From: WHSW01 sp963705955
Lineage (GTDB): Bacteria; Actinomycetota; Thermoleophilia; Solirubrobacterales; 70-9
Length of the DNA stretch: 64,000 bases
Direction: 5' to 3'
Assembly: GCA_963705955.1 (NCBI GenBank)
Contig: CAVPLH010000001.1
Location: forward strand, 1-64,000
Part shown: positions 44,103-53,627 of the stretch, in pieces
Layout of the letters: the number at the start of each line of letters is the position of its first letter
Position numbering within the stretch: position 1 is the first letter of the stretch
Position numbers and translations under genes: made by a program
The notes under the pieces: model-generated
The model's input: only the letters and a program-made list of their open reading frames with translations
Databases searched by the model: none
What the model was told of the DNA's origin: nothing

Positions 44103-45406
44103 GCGCCCCTCGCCTGCCCGGCCGCACCGCCGGCGCCGCGGCCGGAGACGGCCTGGCCCTTGCGGCCGAATCGATGCGCCCAGCGGCGGATCGGCTGCTC
44201 GAGGAAGCGCGCCGACAGGTAGCCGTAGGCGAGCGAGGTCGGGAACACGATCGCCGCCCAGAGCGCGAAGGCTCCGATCGTGCCCGTCTGGGGGAGCGCG
44301 AACTGGACGATCAGCACCCAGAGGATCACGCCGTGGATCAGGTAGACGCCGTAGCTGATGTCTCCGAGGCGACGCGCGAGTGGATTCGCGAAGGCGATCT
44401 GCCATCGCCTCGGCGCGAGCGCGAGCGAGACCATCAGGGTCGCCAGCGACGCCGTGTAGCCGATCGCGATGAATACCGACTGACGAGCGATCGCGGCCGG
44501 GATCGGGATCGGGTTGTCGATCGCGTAGCGGCCGGCGAGGTAGGCGAACGCCGCGGTGGCCGCGAGGGCGGCGGCGGCGATCGGCGCCGCGATCCGGGCC
44601 ACCTCCGCCGGGTCGTAGCGACGCCGGATGCGGACGTAGGCCCAGGCGCCCGTCATCCCGGCGGCGAACGAGAACGCCCAGTGCGGAAGCTGCTGGTCGG
44701 AGGCGAAGCGCAGCTCGAGCAGGCGCTCCGGGCTCGGGTGCAGGCCGAACAGCGAGGCGATGTCGCCCATGTGCGCGAAGGCCTCGCGCCAGAGGATCGC
44801 GATCGCCGCCGCGATCGCGAGTCCGATCAGCGGACGCCGGAAGTAACTCGCGGCGATGAACGGAAGCACGATGTAGAAGCCGATCTCCAGGGTCAGCGTC
44901 CAGAGCGGCAGGTTGATCCCGAAGCCGGCGACGAGGCTGCTGTCGAACATCGTCGCGATCTCGTGCTCGCCGGAGAAGTTGATCAGGATCTCCCCGAGTC
45001 CGGGGAAGGGCGGATACGACGGCGAGACGAGCGCCATCGCGACGAGCAGGATCACCAGCGAGAGCCAGAAGGCGGGCAACAGCCGGGCGGCGCGTCGGAT
45101 CGCGTATGAACCGACGTCGCCGAACCTGCCGTCCTGGGCGACGGTGGGAAGAAAGACGACGAAGCCGCTGATGATGAACAGCACGTCGACGAGGTGCGGC
45201 AGCACTCCCCAGATCATCTGCCCGCCCCAGTTGCCGCCGGCATCGGCGACGACCCCGGAGTTGATCAGGGTGTGAAAGAGGACGATCGCCATGATCGCGA
45301 AGGCGCGGTAACCGTCGAACGCCGGCACGACCGGTACGCCATGCGCCGCGCGATCGTCCTTTCCAGGGTCGTCCAGCGGCTCGGGGTAGTGACTGACCCT
45401 CTCCAT
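44099..45406 (-). CDS. Membrane acyltransferase (OafA/YrhL family)
   Basis: A 435-residue protein with about ten helices. VVPAFDGYRAFAIMAIVLFH contains the conserved Arg; HTLINSGVVADAGGNWGGQM and VDVLFIISGFVVFLPTVAQD follow. RRAARLLPAFWLSLVILLVA is the family arginine-rich turn, and DISYGVYLIHGVILWVLIV completes the pattern. Such proteins O-acetylate surface sugars using a cytoplasmic acyl donor. It is convergent with the exporter genes and shares four bases with the permease stop region. The C-terminus is basic and Gly/Ala-rich. Confidence 0.88.
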   Translation of the reverse strand: MERVSHYPEPLDDPGKDDRAAHGVPVVPAFDGYRAFAIMAIVLFHTLINSGVVADAGGNWGGQMIWGVLPHLVDVLFIISGFVVFLPTVAQDGRFGDVGSYAIRRAARLLPAFWLSLVILLVAMALVSPSYPPFPGLGEILINFSGEHEIATMFDSSLVAGFGINLPLWTLTLEIGFYIVLPFIAASYFRRPLIGLAIAAAIAILWREAFAHMGDIASLFGLHPSPERLLELRFASDQQLPHWAFSFAAGMTGAWAYVRIRRRYDPAEVARIAAPIAAAALAATAAFAYLAGRYAIDNPIPIPAAIARQSVFIAIGYTASLATLMVSLALAPRRWQIAFANPLARRLGDISYGVYLIHGVILWVLIVQFALPQTGTIGAFALWAAIVFPTSLAYGYLSARFLEQPIRRWAHRFGRKGQAVSGRGAGGAAGQARGA

Positions 45407-45436
45407 ACGACTGGCGCAGGGTACCCGGCGCCGGTG

Positions 45437-47612
45437 TCAGGCCCGAACGAGCTGACGCGCCGGTGACTCGCCGACCACCCCGGCGACGGCCCGCTGGAAA
45501 CCGGTGAGGCTGTGTGCGGGTGTGAGCCGATCGTCGATGACCCGCCTCGCCCCGCCGACCAGCGTCTCGGCGAGCTTCGGGTCGCCCAACACCCGCACGA
45601 CCCCGTCGGCCAGCGCTTCGGAGTCATCCGGCGGGACGATCACCGCCGAGGTCCCGTCGACGAGCAATTCGGGGATCGCGCCGACCCGCGTGACGACCGC
45701 CGGGGTTCCGGCGATCGCCGCCTCGAACGCGACGCGGCCGAACGGCTCGTTGAAGCGCGCCGGGTTGACGACCACGTCGGCGGCAGCGTAGACGTCGGCG
45801 ATCTCCTCGACGTGGCCGGCGACGACGATCGAGTCCGAGATCCCGAGGCGGTCGACCAAGTCCAGCAGCCGCCGGCGGAAGGCGATGTCCTGAGGCCTCG
45901 GGAAGGGGTCCCCGGCGATCACGCAGCGGGCATCCGGGATGCGCTCGAGGATCGACGGCATCGCGCGCACGAGGACGTCCTGTCCGCGGCCCTCGGTCAG
46001 GTTGCCGACCGAGGCGAGCAGCGGGGCCTCGACCGGGACCCCGGACGACGAACGCAGCGCCGGGCCGTCACCGGCCGAGTAACGCTCGCTGACCGGCGGA
46101 TAGACCGTCTCGACCTCGACGCCCGAGGCGCGGAACTGGTCCGCCACGGTCGCCGAGCAGGCGATGATTCCGCCGGCGAGCCGGGCGGTGAGGCCGGCCA
46201 GGGCGCGGCCCGCGAAGCGTGCGCAGGAGCCCGCGCCGGTGTCCGTGATCGAACAGCTCGCCGCAGTAGACGAGGGCCGGGACGCCCTCCAGCCAGGCCG
46301 CGATCAGAACCGCCGGCAGCATCGTCGTCACGGCGAGGATCAGCCCCGGCCGGCGGCTGCGGATCAGGCCCCTGAACATGCGCACGTCGTGTCGCAGCGT
46401 CGAGCTCTCCTCGGCCAGCGCACGCAGGCGCGGCGCCGGCAGCGTCAGCGCCTCATAATCGAGCGCGAAGACCTCGGCCGAGCCGCCCAGCGCCTCTGCG
46501 AGGATCCCCGGCCCGGGGATCGCGACGTCGAGCGAGCCCAGCTCAGCGAGCCAAGCGAGCTCCGTCTCCAGGGAGCGCGAGGGACCGCTGGTCTCGGAGA
46601 GGTGGAAGACCGCGAGCGAGTGCAGGCTCTCGGGGTGCGACGGCTTCTCGCTCCGCAGGCGGGCGCGGCGGCGGGCGCGGCGGCGGAGGGTCGAGATCGC
46701 GCCGCCGGCGCTCGGAGAGAGCTCGACCGTGGACGGATAGGGCTCCGTCTCGACCGCCTCTCGATAACCCCGCACACGGCCGCGGATCCCGGTCGTGTTG
46801 CCGTCGATCACCGCCTGTCCGGCGCACAGCACCAGCTCGCGGATCATCACCGGGCCAAAACGGCGGGCGTTGACCACCCCCCACTTGCGCAGCAGATAAC
46901 CGCGCGCGAACCCGGTCAGGTAGTTCTTGCGCGCCGAGCCGGAGCCGAACGACGCAGAGTGCTCGTGATATCCGCGCGCGTCGCGGGCGAGCCTGCAACT
47001 GAAGCCGCGGCGCCGCAGTCGGAGCACCAGGTCGACGTCCTCCCCGTACGCGAAGAGCCTGCTGTCGAAGCCGCCGGCAGAGACGAAGGTCGCCCGGTCG
47101 AACGCCGCCGCGGCACCCGAGGGGCCGATCGGGTCGGCGACCTCACCGTCCAGGCACGAAAGCGGCTCGCCGTTCAGGTAGTCGAAGACGAGCAGCGTTC
47201 GGTCGAGCTCCATGCCGGCGCTGTCGATCAAGCCCCGATGACGCCAGTCGCGCATCACGCCCGCGGTCATCACGACACCGGCGCCCGGATCGAGCGGAGC
47301 GACGATCCGCTCGACGAAGCCCGGATCGCAGACGCAGTCGTCGTTGAGCAGCACGATCGCGTCACCGTCGGCGCGCAGCGCACCGAGGTTGATCGCCCCC
47401 ACGAAGCCCGCGTTGCGCTCGAGGCGAACGAGGTCGACCCCGGCGTACGGCTCGCAGATCGCCTCGATTCCCGCGGGGGAGGCGTTGTCGATCACGATCG
47501 TCTGCGCACCCGAGCCCTCGAGCGAGGCGAGCAGCCTGCCGAGCCGCTCGCCCCCGAGCGTGGGCACGATCACCGTCGCGGTGCGCGCGGCGCCGCTCCC
47601 GTTGCTGCTCAT
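45437..47612 (-). pseudogene. GT2-GT4 fusion glycosyltransferase, one extra base
   Basis: From ATG 47612 an N-terminal GT2 domain (about residues 10-290) shows TATVIVPTLGGERLGRLLAS, VRLERNAGFVGAINLGALRA, the acidic VLLNDDCVCDPGFVE and RLFAYGEDVDLVLRLRRRGF. A GT4 domain starts near 330: SLHSLAVFHLSETSGPSRSL and ALVYCGELFDHGHRRG. The frame breaks between 46205 and 46240. After removal of one base it continues LAGGIIACSATVADQFRASG, PLLASVGNLTEGRGQDVLVR and VVVNPARFNEPFGRVAFEAA. The corrected length is 724 residues. Fusing an inverting GT2 with a retaining GT4 suggests two consecutive transfers by one polypeptide. Confidence 0.82.
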
Positions 47613-47616
47613 GCGG

Positions 47617-48984
47617 TCAGTAGGCGCCCGAGCCGCGGAAGGTGACCGGGAGGGTCGCGGCGATGATCCGGAGATCGCGAGCGAGCGAGACGTTCTCGAT
47701 GTAGTCGAGCTCCACCGCGAGCCGCTCGTGGAAGGTCAGGTCACCGCGGCCGAAGACCTGCATCGGCCCGGTCATCCCCGGCTTGACGCTGAGCCGGAAC
47801 CGGTGCTCGGGGCGATATCGCTCGACCAGCTCGACCTGCTCAGGACGCGGGCCGACGATGCTCATCTCGCCCCGCAGGACGTTCCAGAGCTGTGGCAGCT
47901 CGTCGAGGCTGAGCCGGCGCAAGAAGCGCCCAACCCGGGTGATCCGCGGGTCGTCGGAGAGCTTGAACACCGGGTCGCGGAGGTCGTCGAGGCGGACGAC
48001 ATCGGCGAGGCGGTCCTCGGCGTCGGCGATCATGGTGCGGAACTTGTGCATCTCGAACGGCTTGCCGTCGAGACCGGCGCGGCGCTGGTTGAAGAACACG
48101 GGGCCGCGCGAGTCGAGCCGGATCGCGATCGCGATCAGCGGGAAGAGCGGCGCGGTGACAAGCAGCCCGAACGACGAGACCGTGATGTCGAAGGCGCGCT
48201 TGATCAGCGCGGTCGAGCGCGACGGGTCCCAGGTCTCGTACTCGAGCACCGGCAGGTCGGCGACCCGCGACAGCCGAACCGGCCCGGCGCGCCCGTGCAG
48301 GGGCGAGATCACGCTCAGCTTCACCTGGCGCTCGCGGCACAGCGAGACGAGCCCGCCGACCTCTCCCGGCTCCATCCGATCGGAGGCGAAGACGACCCGA
48401 TCGACCTCACCGGAGAGCGCGTCGAACGCGTCGACCTCGTGCTCGCCGACGAGCCGTAGGTGCATGTCGGGAAACAACTCGAGCTTGCGGCGGATCATCT
48501 CGGCGAGATCGCCGTCTCCGAGCACAGCGGTCACCTCTGGCGGTGTCGCCCGGCGCCAGAGCCAGCGCGCGACGCCTCGCAGACCGACGTCGGCGCCGCC
48601 GGCGACGGCAAAGGCGACGACGGCGGACGTGGCGCCGATCTCGCCGGCCGGGGTCTGCGGCAGCGCCAGGGCGAGCAGCGCGACACCGCAGCCGGCCCAG
48701 GCCGCAATCCCGGGCAGCTCGTCGATCGTCAGGTGGCGCATCGCGACGTGGTCGCGGTCATAGAGGCCGAGCAGCTTCGCGACCACGATCCAGGCGGGGA
48801 GCAGAACGAGTGCCCAGAACGCGTCCGCCGGGGAGCTGGCGATCACGAGGCTCGCCACGGTTGCAGCGACGAGGTCGGCGATCGCGAGCAGCCGTCGACG
48901 AAGGGCGTCGCGCCAGAACCGCGGCCTCCCGGCCCCATCACGACCGCCCTGGACCTCGACGGAAGGGAGATCCTTCAGGACCAT
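47617..48984 (-). CDS. Polyprenyl-phosphate sugar-1-phosphate transferase (exopolysaccharide initiating enzyme)
   Basis: A 455-residue protein. The N-terminal half has four or five helices plus a CoA-binding-like domain (VTAVLGDGDLAEMIRRKLEL). The C-terminal catalytic domain is canonical: STALIKRAFDITVSSFGLLV, SRGPVFFNQRRAGLDGKPFE, MHKFRTMIADAEDRL, RRLSLDELPQLWNVLRGEMS and VGPRPEQVELVERY. It loads the first sugar phosphate onto undecaprenyl or decaprenyl phosphate, starting assembly of the glycan made by the neighbouring transferases. ATG 48984 follows TAACCT by 6 bases. The GT2-GT4 gene follows directly. Confidence 0.92.
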   Translation of the reverse strand: MVLKDLPSVEVQGGRDGAGRPRFWRDALRRRLLAIADLVAATVASLVIASSPADAFWALVLLPAWIVVAKLLGLYDRDHVAMRHLTIDELPGIAAWAGCGVALLALALPQTPAGEIGATSAVVAFAVAGGADVGLRGVARWLWRRATPPEVTAVLGDGDLAEMIRRKLELFPDMHLRLVGEHEVDAFDALSGEVDRVVFASDRMEPGEVGGLVSLCRERQVKLSVISPLHGRAGPVRLSRVADLPVLEYETWDPSRSTALIKRAFDITVSSFGLLVTAPLFPLIAIAIRLDSRGPVFFNQRRAGLDGKPFEMHKFRTMIADAEDRLADVVRLDDLRDPVFKLSDDPRITRVGRFLRRLSLDELPQLWNVLRGEMSIVGPRPEQVELVERYRPEHRFRLSVKPGMTGPMQVFGRGDLTFHERLAVELDYIENVSLARDLRIIAATLPVTFRGSGAY

Positions 48985-48990
48985 CCGCCA

Positions 48991-48996
48991 AGGTTA
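48991..48996 (-). promoter_or_regulatory. -10 element TAACCT of the initiating transferase gene
   Basis: Minus-strand TAACCT, 6 bases, then ATG 48984. This is probably the promoter of the minus-strand unit that includes the GT2-GT4 fusion. Confidence 0.45.
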
Positions 48997-49047
48997 ACCC
49001 GCGTCCGGGCCAAAAGATGCGACCTCCGGTGCGCCTGGGCGATTCTC

Positions 49048-49053
49048 TACGCT
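49048..49053 (+). promoter_or_regulatory. -10 element TACGCT before TTG 49063
   Basis: TACGCT, a 9-base spacer and TTG 49063. The context TACGCTGCTGCGGCCTTG is close to that at 12662. Confidence 0.45.
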
Positions 49054-49062
49054 GCTGCGGCC

Positions 49063-49962
49063 TTGAGCGAGATCGCATTCCTGATCTGCGTCGAGCGCGG
49101 GCGGCTCGAGAGCGAGGCGTTGCTCCTGATCGAGAGCCTGCGCGCCTGGGGCGGAGCATGGGCCGATGCCCCCGTATACGCGTTCGCGCCACGGCCCGGG
49201 CATCACCCGGAGCCGCAGACGATCGAGCGGATCGAGGGTCTCGGGGCGACCTTCGTCGGCGAGCCGCTGGTCGAGCGGTTCGAGGACTATCCGACCTTCA
49301 ACAAGGTCGCGGTCGCAGCCTGGGCCGAACGCGAGCTCGATCACGAGGTACTGGTGTTCACCGACACCGATGCCGTCTTCACCGGCGCCCCGGAGGAGCT
49401 GGCGACGGGCGACTGGCTGGTCGCGGCACGGCCGGTCGACCGCCGCATCGCCGGCTCGAAGGGCAAGGGAAAGGGCGAGCCCTACTGGCAGCGCATGTAC
49501 GAGGCGCTCGGGGTCCGGTCGGAGCCGTTCGTCCGCACCGCGGTCGGGCAGATGGAGATCCGCGCCTACTGGAACAGCGGCTTGATCGCGGCCCGTCGCA
49601 GCGCCGGGCTGTTCGTCGCCTGGGAGCAGGCCCTCGCGCACCTGTTCGACACCGGGGTGGTCTTCGAGCGCTGGCCACACTTCATGGACCAGCTCAGCTG
49701 GGCGGGGGTGACCGCCGACATCCACGAGCGCGTCCGAGTCCTCTCCGAGGCGTACAACTACCCGCTCCGCCACCGCCAGACGCTGGCGCCGGAGGCGGCG
49801 CGGCTGGACCTCGACGAGATGGTCCACATGCACTACCGGCTCTGGTTCCACATGCCGCACTCGCTGGCGAAGGTGGTGCCACCGTTCGCGCCCGAGGGCG
49901 ACCGCTATCGGTGGTTCGAGAGCCGCCTGCCGCTCGAGCCTACGGTCGAGGACGCCGAATAG
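49063..49962 (+). CDS. GT-A-fold glycosyltransferase-like protein
   Basis: A 299-residue soluble protein from TTG 49063. IAFLICVERGRLESEALLLI and VYAFAPRPGHHPEPQTIERI form the first Rossmann-like half. LDHEVLVFTDTDAVFTGAPE carries an Asp-x-Asp motif as in metal-dependent GT-A enzymes. IRAYWNSGLIAARRSAGLFV and FMDQLSWAGVTADIHERVRV complete the fold, and MVHMHYRLWFHMPHSLAKVV supplies late His residues. I cannot place it in a numbered GT family. It is divergent from the initiating transferase and convergent with the ligase-like gene. Confidence 0.7.
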   Translation: MSEIAFLICVERGRLESEALLLIESLRAWGGAWADAPVYAFAPRPGHHPEPQTIERIEGLGATFVGEPLVERFEDYPTFNKVAVAAWAERELDHEVLVFTDTDAVFTGAPEELATGDWLVAARPVDRRIAGSKGKGKGEPYWQRMYEALGVRSEPFVRTAVGQMEIRAYWNSGLIAARRSAGLFVAWEQALAHLFDTGVVFERWPHFMDQLSWAGVTADIHERVRVLSEAYNYPLRHRQTLAPEAARLDLDEMVHMHYRLWFHMPHSLAKVVPPFAPEGDRYRWFESRLPLEPTVEDAE

Positions 49963-49984
49963 GCCGGCCGCCGCCGCGGCACCG

Positions 49985-51943
49985 TCACTGGACGGATTTC
50001 GCGAGCTCCGCGTACTGCTGCACGGTCGGGTCGAGCGGGTTGAGCCTCACGGCCTCGTCGACCTTTGCGATCCCTGCCGGCAGATCCTGGGCCTTGGCGT
50101 CGAGCCGGGCGGCGATCAGGTAGAGCTGGTAGTCGTCGGGCGCCCGGTCGATCGCCGCGTTGATCTCGTCGCGCGCGTCGGCGAGATCAGCCTCCTGCTC
50201 CGGACCGGGCGCGGCGCCGTCGGCACGCCTCTCGTAGACCAGCGCGAGCTGCGTCCTCGGCTCCGCCGCCCACGGCTCGAGATCGGCCGCCTGGTTGGCG
50301 GCGTCGAGAGCGGCGACGAGATCGCCGTCCGCCGCCGCCGACCGGCTCGACTGCATCTTGCGGTCCTCGAGCAGGAGGAGGACCGAGGCGCAGATCGAGA
50401 TCCAGGCGACGAGCAGCACCGCAACCCCGCGCGCGAACCGCCGCCGGCTGCGCGCGACGCCCATCCGCACCGGCGTGCGGGTGCCGCCGTCGGCCGGCAG
50501 CGTCGCCGGCCCGACGAGCAGCGCCGCGGCGAGCACGGCCGGGCCGAAGACCGCCGGCAGGTCCCAGGTCCAATCGACCGCGGCGGCTACGAAGCCCACG
50601 GTCAGCACGGCCAGCGCCGGGGCGATCCCGGCGACGGCCGCCGGAGCCCGGGCGCGTCTGAAGGCGGTGACCGCGGCGACCGCGAAGAACCCGAGGATCA
50701 GGGCGAGGCCGACGATCCCGAGCTCGGCCATCGACTCGAGCAGCAGCGAGTGCGCCCGGGTCGCGGGGATCGCGATGTCGCGGTGCTGGAGCCAGTAGGG
50801 CGTGTAGCCCGCCGCCCCGACCCCGCCGAGCGGTGCGCCGGCGAAGGCGTCCACCGCCGCGCTCCAGAACTGATACCGCCCGCTGCTGCCGCTGCGGATC
50901 AGCCCGGCCTCCGCGCCGCTCGGTGGCGCCTTGAACTCGTCGAAGCGGCCCACCGGGTCGGCGCGCACGATCCCGATCACGGCGATCACGGCGATCACCG
51001 CGGTCGCCACGACCGCGAGCCGCCGGGAGACGCGGAAGCGCTCGAAGCCCGAGTCGAGCGCGTATCGAGCGGCGCCGACGAGCACGATCGCGACGATCGT
51101 GAAGACCAGCATCCGATGCCCCTGAGCGGCCGCCCCGGCGGCGAGCGGATCGTTGAGCAACTCGTCGTAGCGCTCGACGACGACGATCAACGCCGCTCCG
51201 CCGACGACGCCGAGGCCGAGGTTGGCGACCAGTCGCGACCTCGCCGGCCCGACGAGCACGAGAATCGCGAAGCCGATCGCGGCGGCGACGATCCCGCCCC
51301 GCGACTGCGTCATCCACAGCGCCAGCACGGTGGCCGGGATCGCGGCGACGGCGAGCGCCCGGGCGATCCGCGAGGCGGCGGCCGAGCCGAACCAGACGAG
51401 GACGACGATCGCCGTCGCCATCGCCGCGGCGAGCCCGTTCCAGTAACCGATCGGATAGGTGAGGCGACCGAGGGCGGAGGGGACCCGGGAGGCGATGTCG
51501 GCGTCGGGGTTGCCGAACAGCGACGGCTCGAACCTCGCGATCAGCGCGATCGCGGCCACCCCCGCGAGGCCGGCCGCGAGGCCCCCGAGCCAGGATCTCG
51601 CCTCGCCGCGCGCCGCGCCGATCACGACGAGGACGAAGGTCCCGAGATAGAAGAGCGCCCTGACGATGTCCTCGAACGCGTGCCCGGCGTCGTTTCCCCA
51701 CAGCATCGAGAGCGCGATCAGCGCCGAGAACCCGCCCAGGCAGAGCCCGGCGACGATCGCCGCCCGCGGCGGCTCCGCCCGCGGCGCCGCCCCGGCCGCG
51801 ATCAGGACCACCGCCGCGACCCAGACCGCCAGCGACGCGGCCGCGAAGCCGGTCGCATCGAAGCCGCCGTTGGCCATCGCCAGCGCGATGCAGCTCACCG
51901 CAACGACGGGGCCGCTAACGTGTTGCGGCTTCAGGCGCTGCAC
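49985..51943 (-). CDS. O-antigen ligase/polymerase-like membrane protein with TPR-like tail
   Basis: A 652-residue protein from GTG 51943; the frame is open to 52045. About twelve helices are followed by a large periplasmic loop with FEPSLFGNPDADIASRVPSA and GRLTYPIGYWNGLAAAMATA. TQSRGGIVAAAIGFAILVLV and RAHSLLLESMAELGIVGLAL match the O-antigen ligase/Wzy family, including the His-Ser pair near the active site. After the last helix (about 520) a soluble helical-repeat tail contains ALDAANQAADLEPWAAEPRT and KVDEAVRLNPLDPTVQQYAE, which resembles tetratricopeptide repeats. It probably polymerises or ligates the glycan outside the membrane. Confidence 0.82.
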   Translation of the reverse strand: MQRLKPQHVSGPVVAVSCIALAMANGGFDATGFAAASLAVWVAAVVLIAAGAAPRAEPPRAAIVAGLCLGGFSALIALSMLWGNDAGHAFEDIVRALFYLGTFVLVVIGAARGEARSWLGGLAAGLAGVAAIALIARFEPSLFGNPDADIASRVPSALGRLTYPIGYWNGLAAAMATAIVVLVWFGSAAASRIARALAVAAIPATVLALWMTQSRGGIVAAAIGFAILVLVGPARSRLVANLGLGVVGGAALIVVVERYDELLNDPLAAGAAAQGHRMLVFTIVAIVLVGAARYALDSGFERFRVSRRLAVVATAVIAVIAVIGIVRADPVGRFDEFKAPPSGAEAGLIRSGSSGRYQFWSAAVDAFAGAPLGGVGAAGYTPYWLQHRDIAIPATRAHSLLLESMAELGIVGLALILGFFAVAAVTAFRRARAPAAVAGIAPALAVLTVGFVAAAVDWTWDLPAVFGPAVLAAALLVGPATLPADGGTRTPVRMGVARSRRRFARGVAVLLVAWISICASVLLLLEDRKMQSSRSAAADGDLVAALDAANQAADLEPWAAEPRTQLALVYERRADGAAPGPEQEADLADARDEINAAIDRAPDDYQLYLIAARLDAKAQDLPAGIAKVDEAVRLNPLDPTVQQYAELAKSVQ

Positions 51944-52002
51944 GCGACCAAGTCCACCCCAGGCTGTACCCTGCCGTGGGGCCGAGAAGAGGAACCCGAG
52001 GG

Positions 52003-52488
52003 ATGAAGCAAGGCAGGAAGTGTAGGTATACGACTGCGGCCGCACTGCGGTACGCGCTCGCGGCTATCGCGGCGGTCGCGATGATCGCCCCTGCCGCTGC
52101 GGCCGGGCAGGCCGCGGCCGGCGAGTACGACAACCTGAACCTGCCGAACGCCGGGGGCCGGTACGACCTGCCGAGCGGTTCCGCGTCCAGCAACGCCGTC
52201 AAGCAATCGGGCCAGGCCCAGGGCAGCGGCGAGAAGGGCGACAACGCGGCCGTGGTCGCCGGGAGCGACAGCTCGTCCGGCGGACCGGGCGGCGACGCGA
52301 CATCGGATGGCTCGGACGGCGGCGGAGCCGCGGTCCTGCTGATCGTGCTCGCCGTGATCGCCGCCGTCTGCGTCGGAATCGCCGCCTGGCGACTGCGCCG
52401 CAGCGGCCCCGGCGATGATTCCGGCGGCGACGTCGCGCCGACGCCTCAGGTGAACAGCGGAACGACGGGCGAGACCCGGTCGCTCTGA
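52003..52488 (+). CDS. Small secreted, C-terminally anchored Gly/Ser-rich protein
   Basis: A 161-residue protein. The signal peptide (about residues 12-37) ends near AAAAGQAAAG. A low-complexity region rich in Gly, Ser and Asp follows (SDSSSGGPGGDATSDGSDGG). A single membrane helix (about 107-130, AAVLLIVLAVIAAVCVGIAA) and a basic stop-transfer segment come next. ATG 52003 has GAGG upstream and TACCCT lies at 51967. The stop overlaps the start of the first glycoside hydrolase (TGATG), so it probably co-translates with the GH quartet. No known family is recognisable. Confidence 0.65.
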   Translation: MKQGRKCRYTTAAALRYALAAIAAVAMIAPAAAAGQAAAGEYDNLNLPNAGGRYDLPSGSASSNAVKQSGQAQGSGEKGDNAAVVAGSDSSSGGPGGDATSDGSDGGGAAVLLIVLAVIAAVCVGIAAWRLRRSGPGDDSGGDVAPTPQVNSGTTGETRSL

Positions 52489-53627
52489 TGGCCCCGGTCC
52501 GGGGCGCCGGGGGACGCTTCTCGCGTGGCCGCGAAGCGTCCTGCGCGCTGCGAGCCTCGATCCTGATCGTCGCCGTGCTGGCTCTGATCGCCGTCCCGGC
52601 GACGGCGGCGGCGAGGCCCGTATACGGGGTCGTGCCCCAGGACGGCGGGCTGCCGACGGGCAAGGACCTGAAGCGGATGGCGAAGGGCGGGGTCACCTCG
52701 ATCCGGCTGGTCATGCACTGGCCCTCGATCGAGCCCGAGCCGGGCCAGTACCGCTGGGCGTCGACCGACGGGGTGATGCGACAGGCGGTCCGCCACCGCA
52801 TCCAGCCGTTCTTCTTCCTCTCGGGGACGCCCGAGTGGGCCGCTCGCCAGGACGGCCACTCCTGCACGTTCACCGGTTGCTGGAACTTCGCCCCGTCATC
52901 GCCGGCGACGCGGACCGCCTACGCCCAGTTCGCGGCGAGCGCGGTTGCCCGCTATGGCCCCAACGGCGCCTTCTGGGTCGAGAATCCCGCCGTGCCGCGG
53001 TCGCCGATCCGCACCTGGCAGATCTGGAACGAGCAGAACTCCCCCAAGTACTTCGCCCCGCAGGTCGACGTCGCCCAGTACGCAGCGATGCTGGGTGCTG
53101 CCGGGGACGCGATCCACGGCGTCGACCCCGGCGCGTCGGTGGTCCTCGGCGGCATGTGGGGGCCGACATCGGCGAGTGACGTGGTCACGCCGGTGACGAC
53201 CTATCTGCGCCAGCTCTACGCGATCGCCGGTGCCAGGGACTACTTCGACGCGATCGCGATCCATCCCTACTCCTCATCGGTCCAGCGTTCGGTCGGCCAG
53301 ATCAAGGGTGCCCGCGAGGTGCTCAAGCAGGAGGGCGACGCTCAGATCGGGACCTGGATCACCGAGATCGGCTGGTCCTCCGCCGGCCCGCAAGGCAACC
53401 CCTACGTCAAGGGTCGGAAAGGGCAGGCCAGCACGCTGTCCAGCGCGCTGAACGCCTACGCGAACAACCGGCGCAGCTTCAAGCTGCGAGGGGTGTTCTG
53501 GTACTCGTGGCGCGACAAGCCGGGAGGCAACGCGGTCTGCAAGTGGTGCGCGCACGCCGGTTTGCGAGCCCGCGACGGCTCCGCGAAGCCCGCGTGGAAG
53601 GCGTTCGCCGCGGTGGCTCGCCGGTGA
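52488..53627 (+). CDS. Secreted clan-A-like glycoside hydrolase, copy 1 of 4
   Basis: A 379-residue protein with a signal peptide (about 22-42). The TIM-barrel-like body starts YGVVPQDGGLPTGKDLKRMA. The probable acid/base Glu lies in IRTWQIWNEQNSPKYFAPQV and the nucleophile Glu in IGTWITEIGWSSAGPQGNPY, the WNE and TE-G pattern of clan GH-A. Cysteine pairs GHSCTFTGC and CKWC recur in all copies. The closing block FWYSWRDKPGGNAVCKWCAH is shared with the other three. It is most likely an extracellular enzyme acting on the local exopolysaccharide. Confidence 0.78.
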   Translation: MAPVRGAGGRFSRGREASCALRASILIVAVLALIAVPATAAARPVYGVVPQDGGLPTGKDLKRMAKGGVTSIRLVMHWPSIEPEPGQYRWASTDGVMRQAVRHRIQPFFFLSGTPEWAARQDGHSCTFTGCWNFAPSSPATRTAYAQFAASAVARYGPNGAFWVENPAVPRSPIRTWQIWNEQNSPKYFAPQVDVAQYAAMLGAAGDAIHGVDPGASVVLGGMWGPTSASDVVTPVTTYLRQLYAIAGARDYFDAIAIHPYSSSVQRSVGQIKGAREVLKQEGDAQIGTWITEIGWSSAGPQGNPYVKGRKGQASTLSSALNAYANNRRSFKLRGVFWYSWRDKPGGNAVCKWCAHAGLRARDGSAKPAWKAFAAVARR

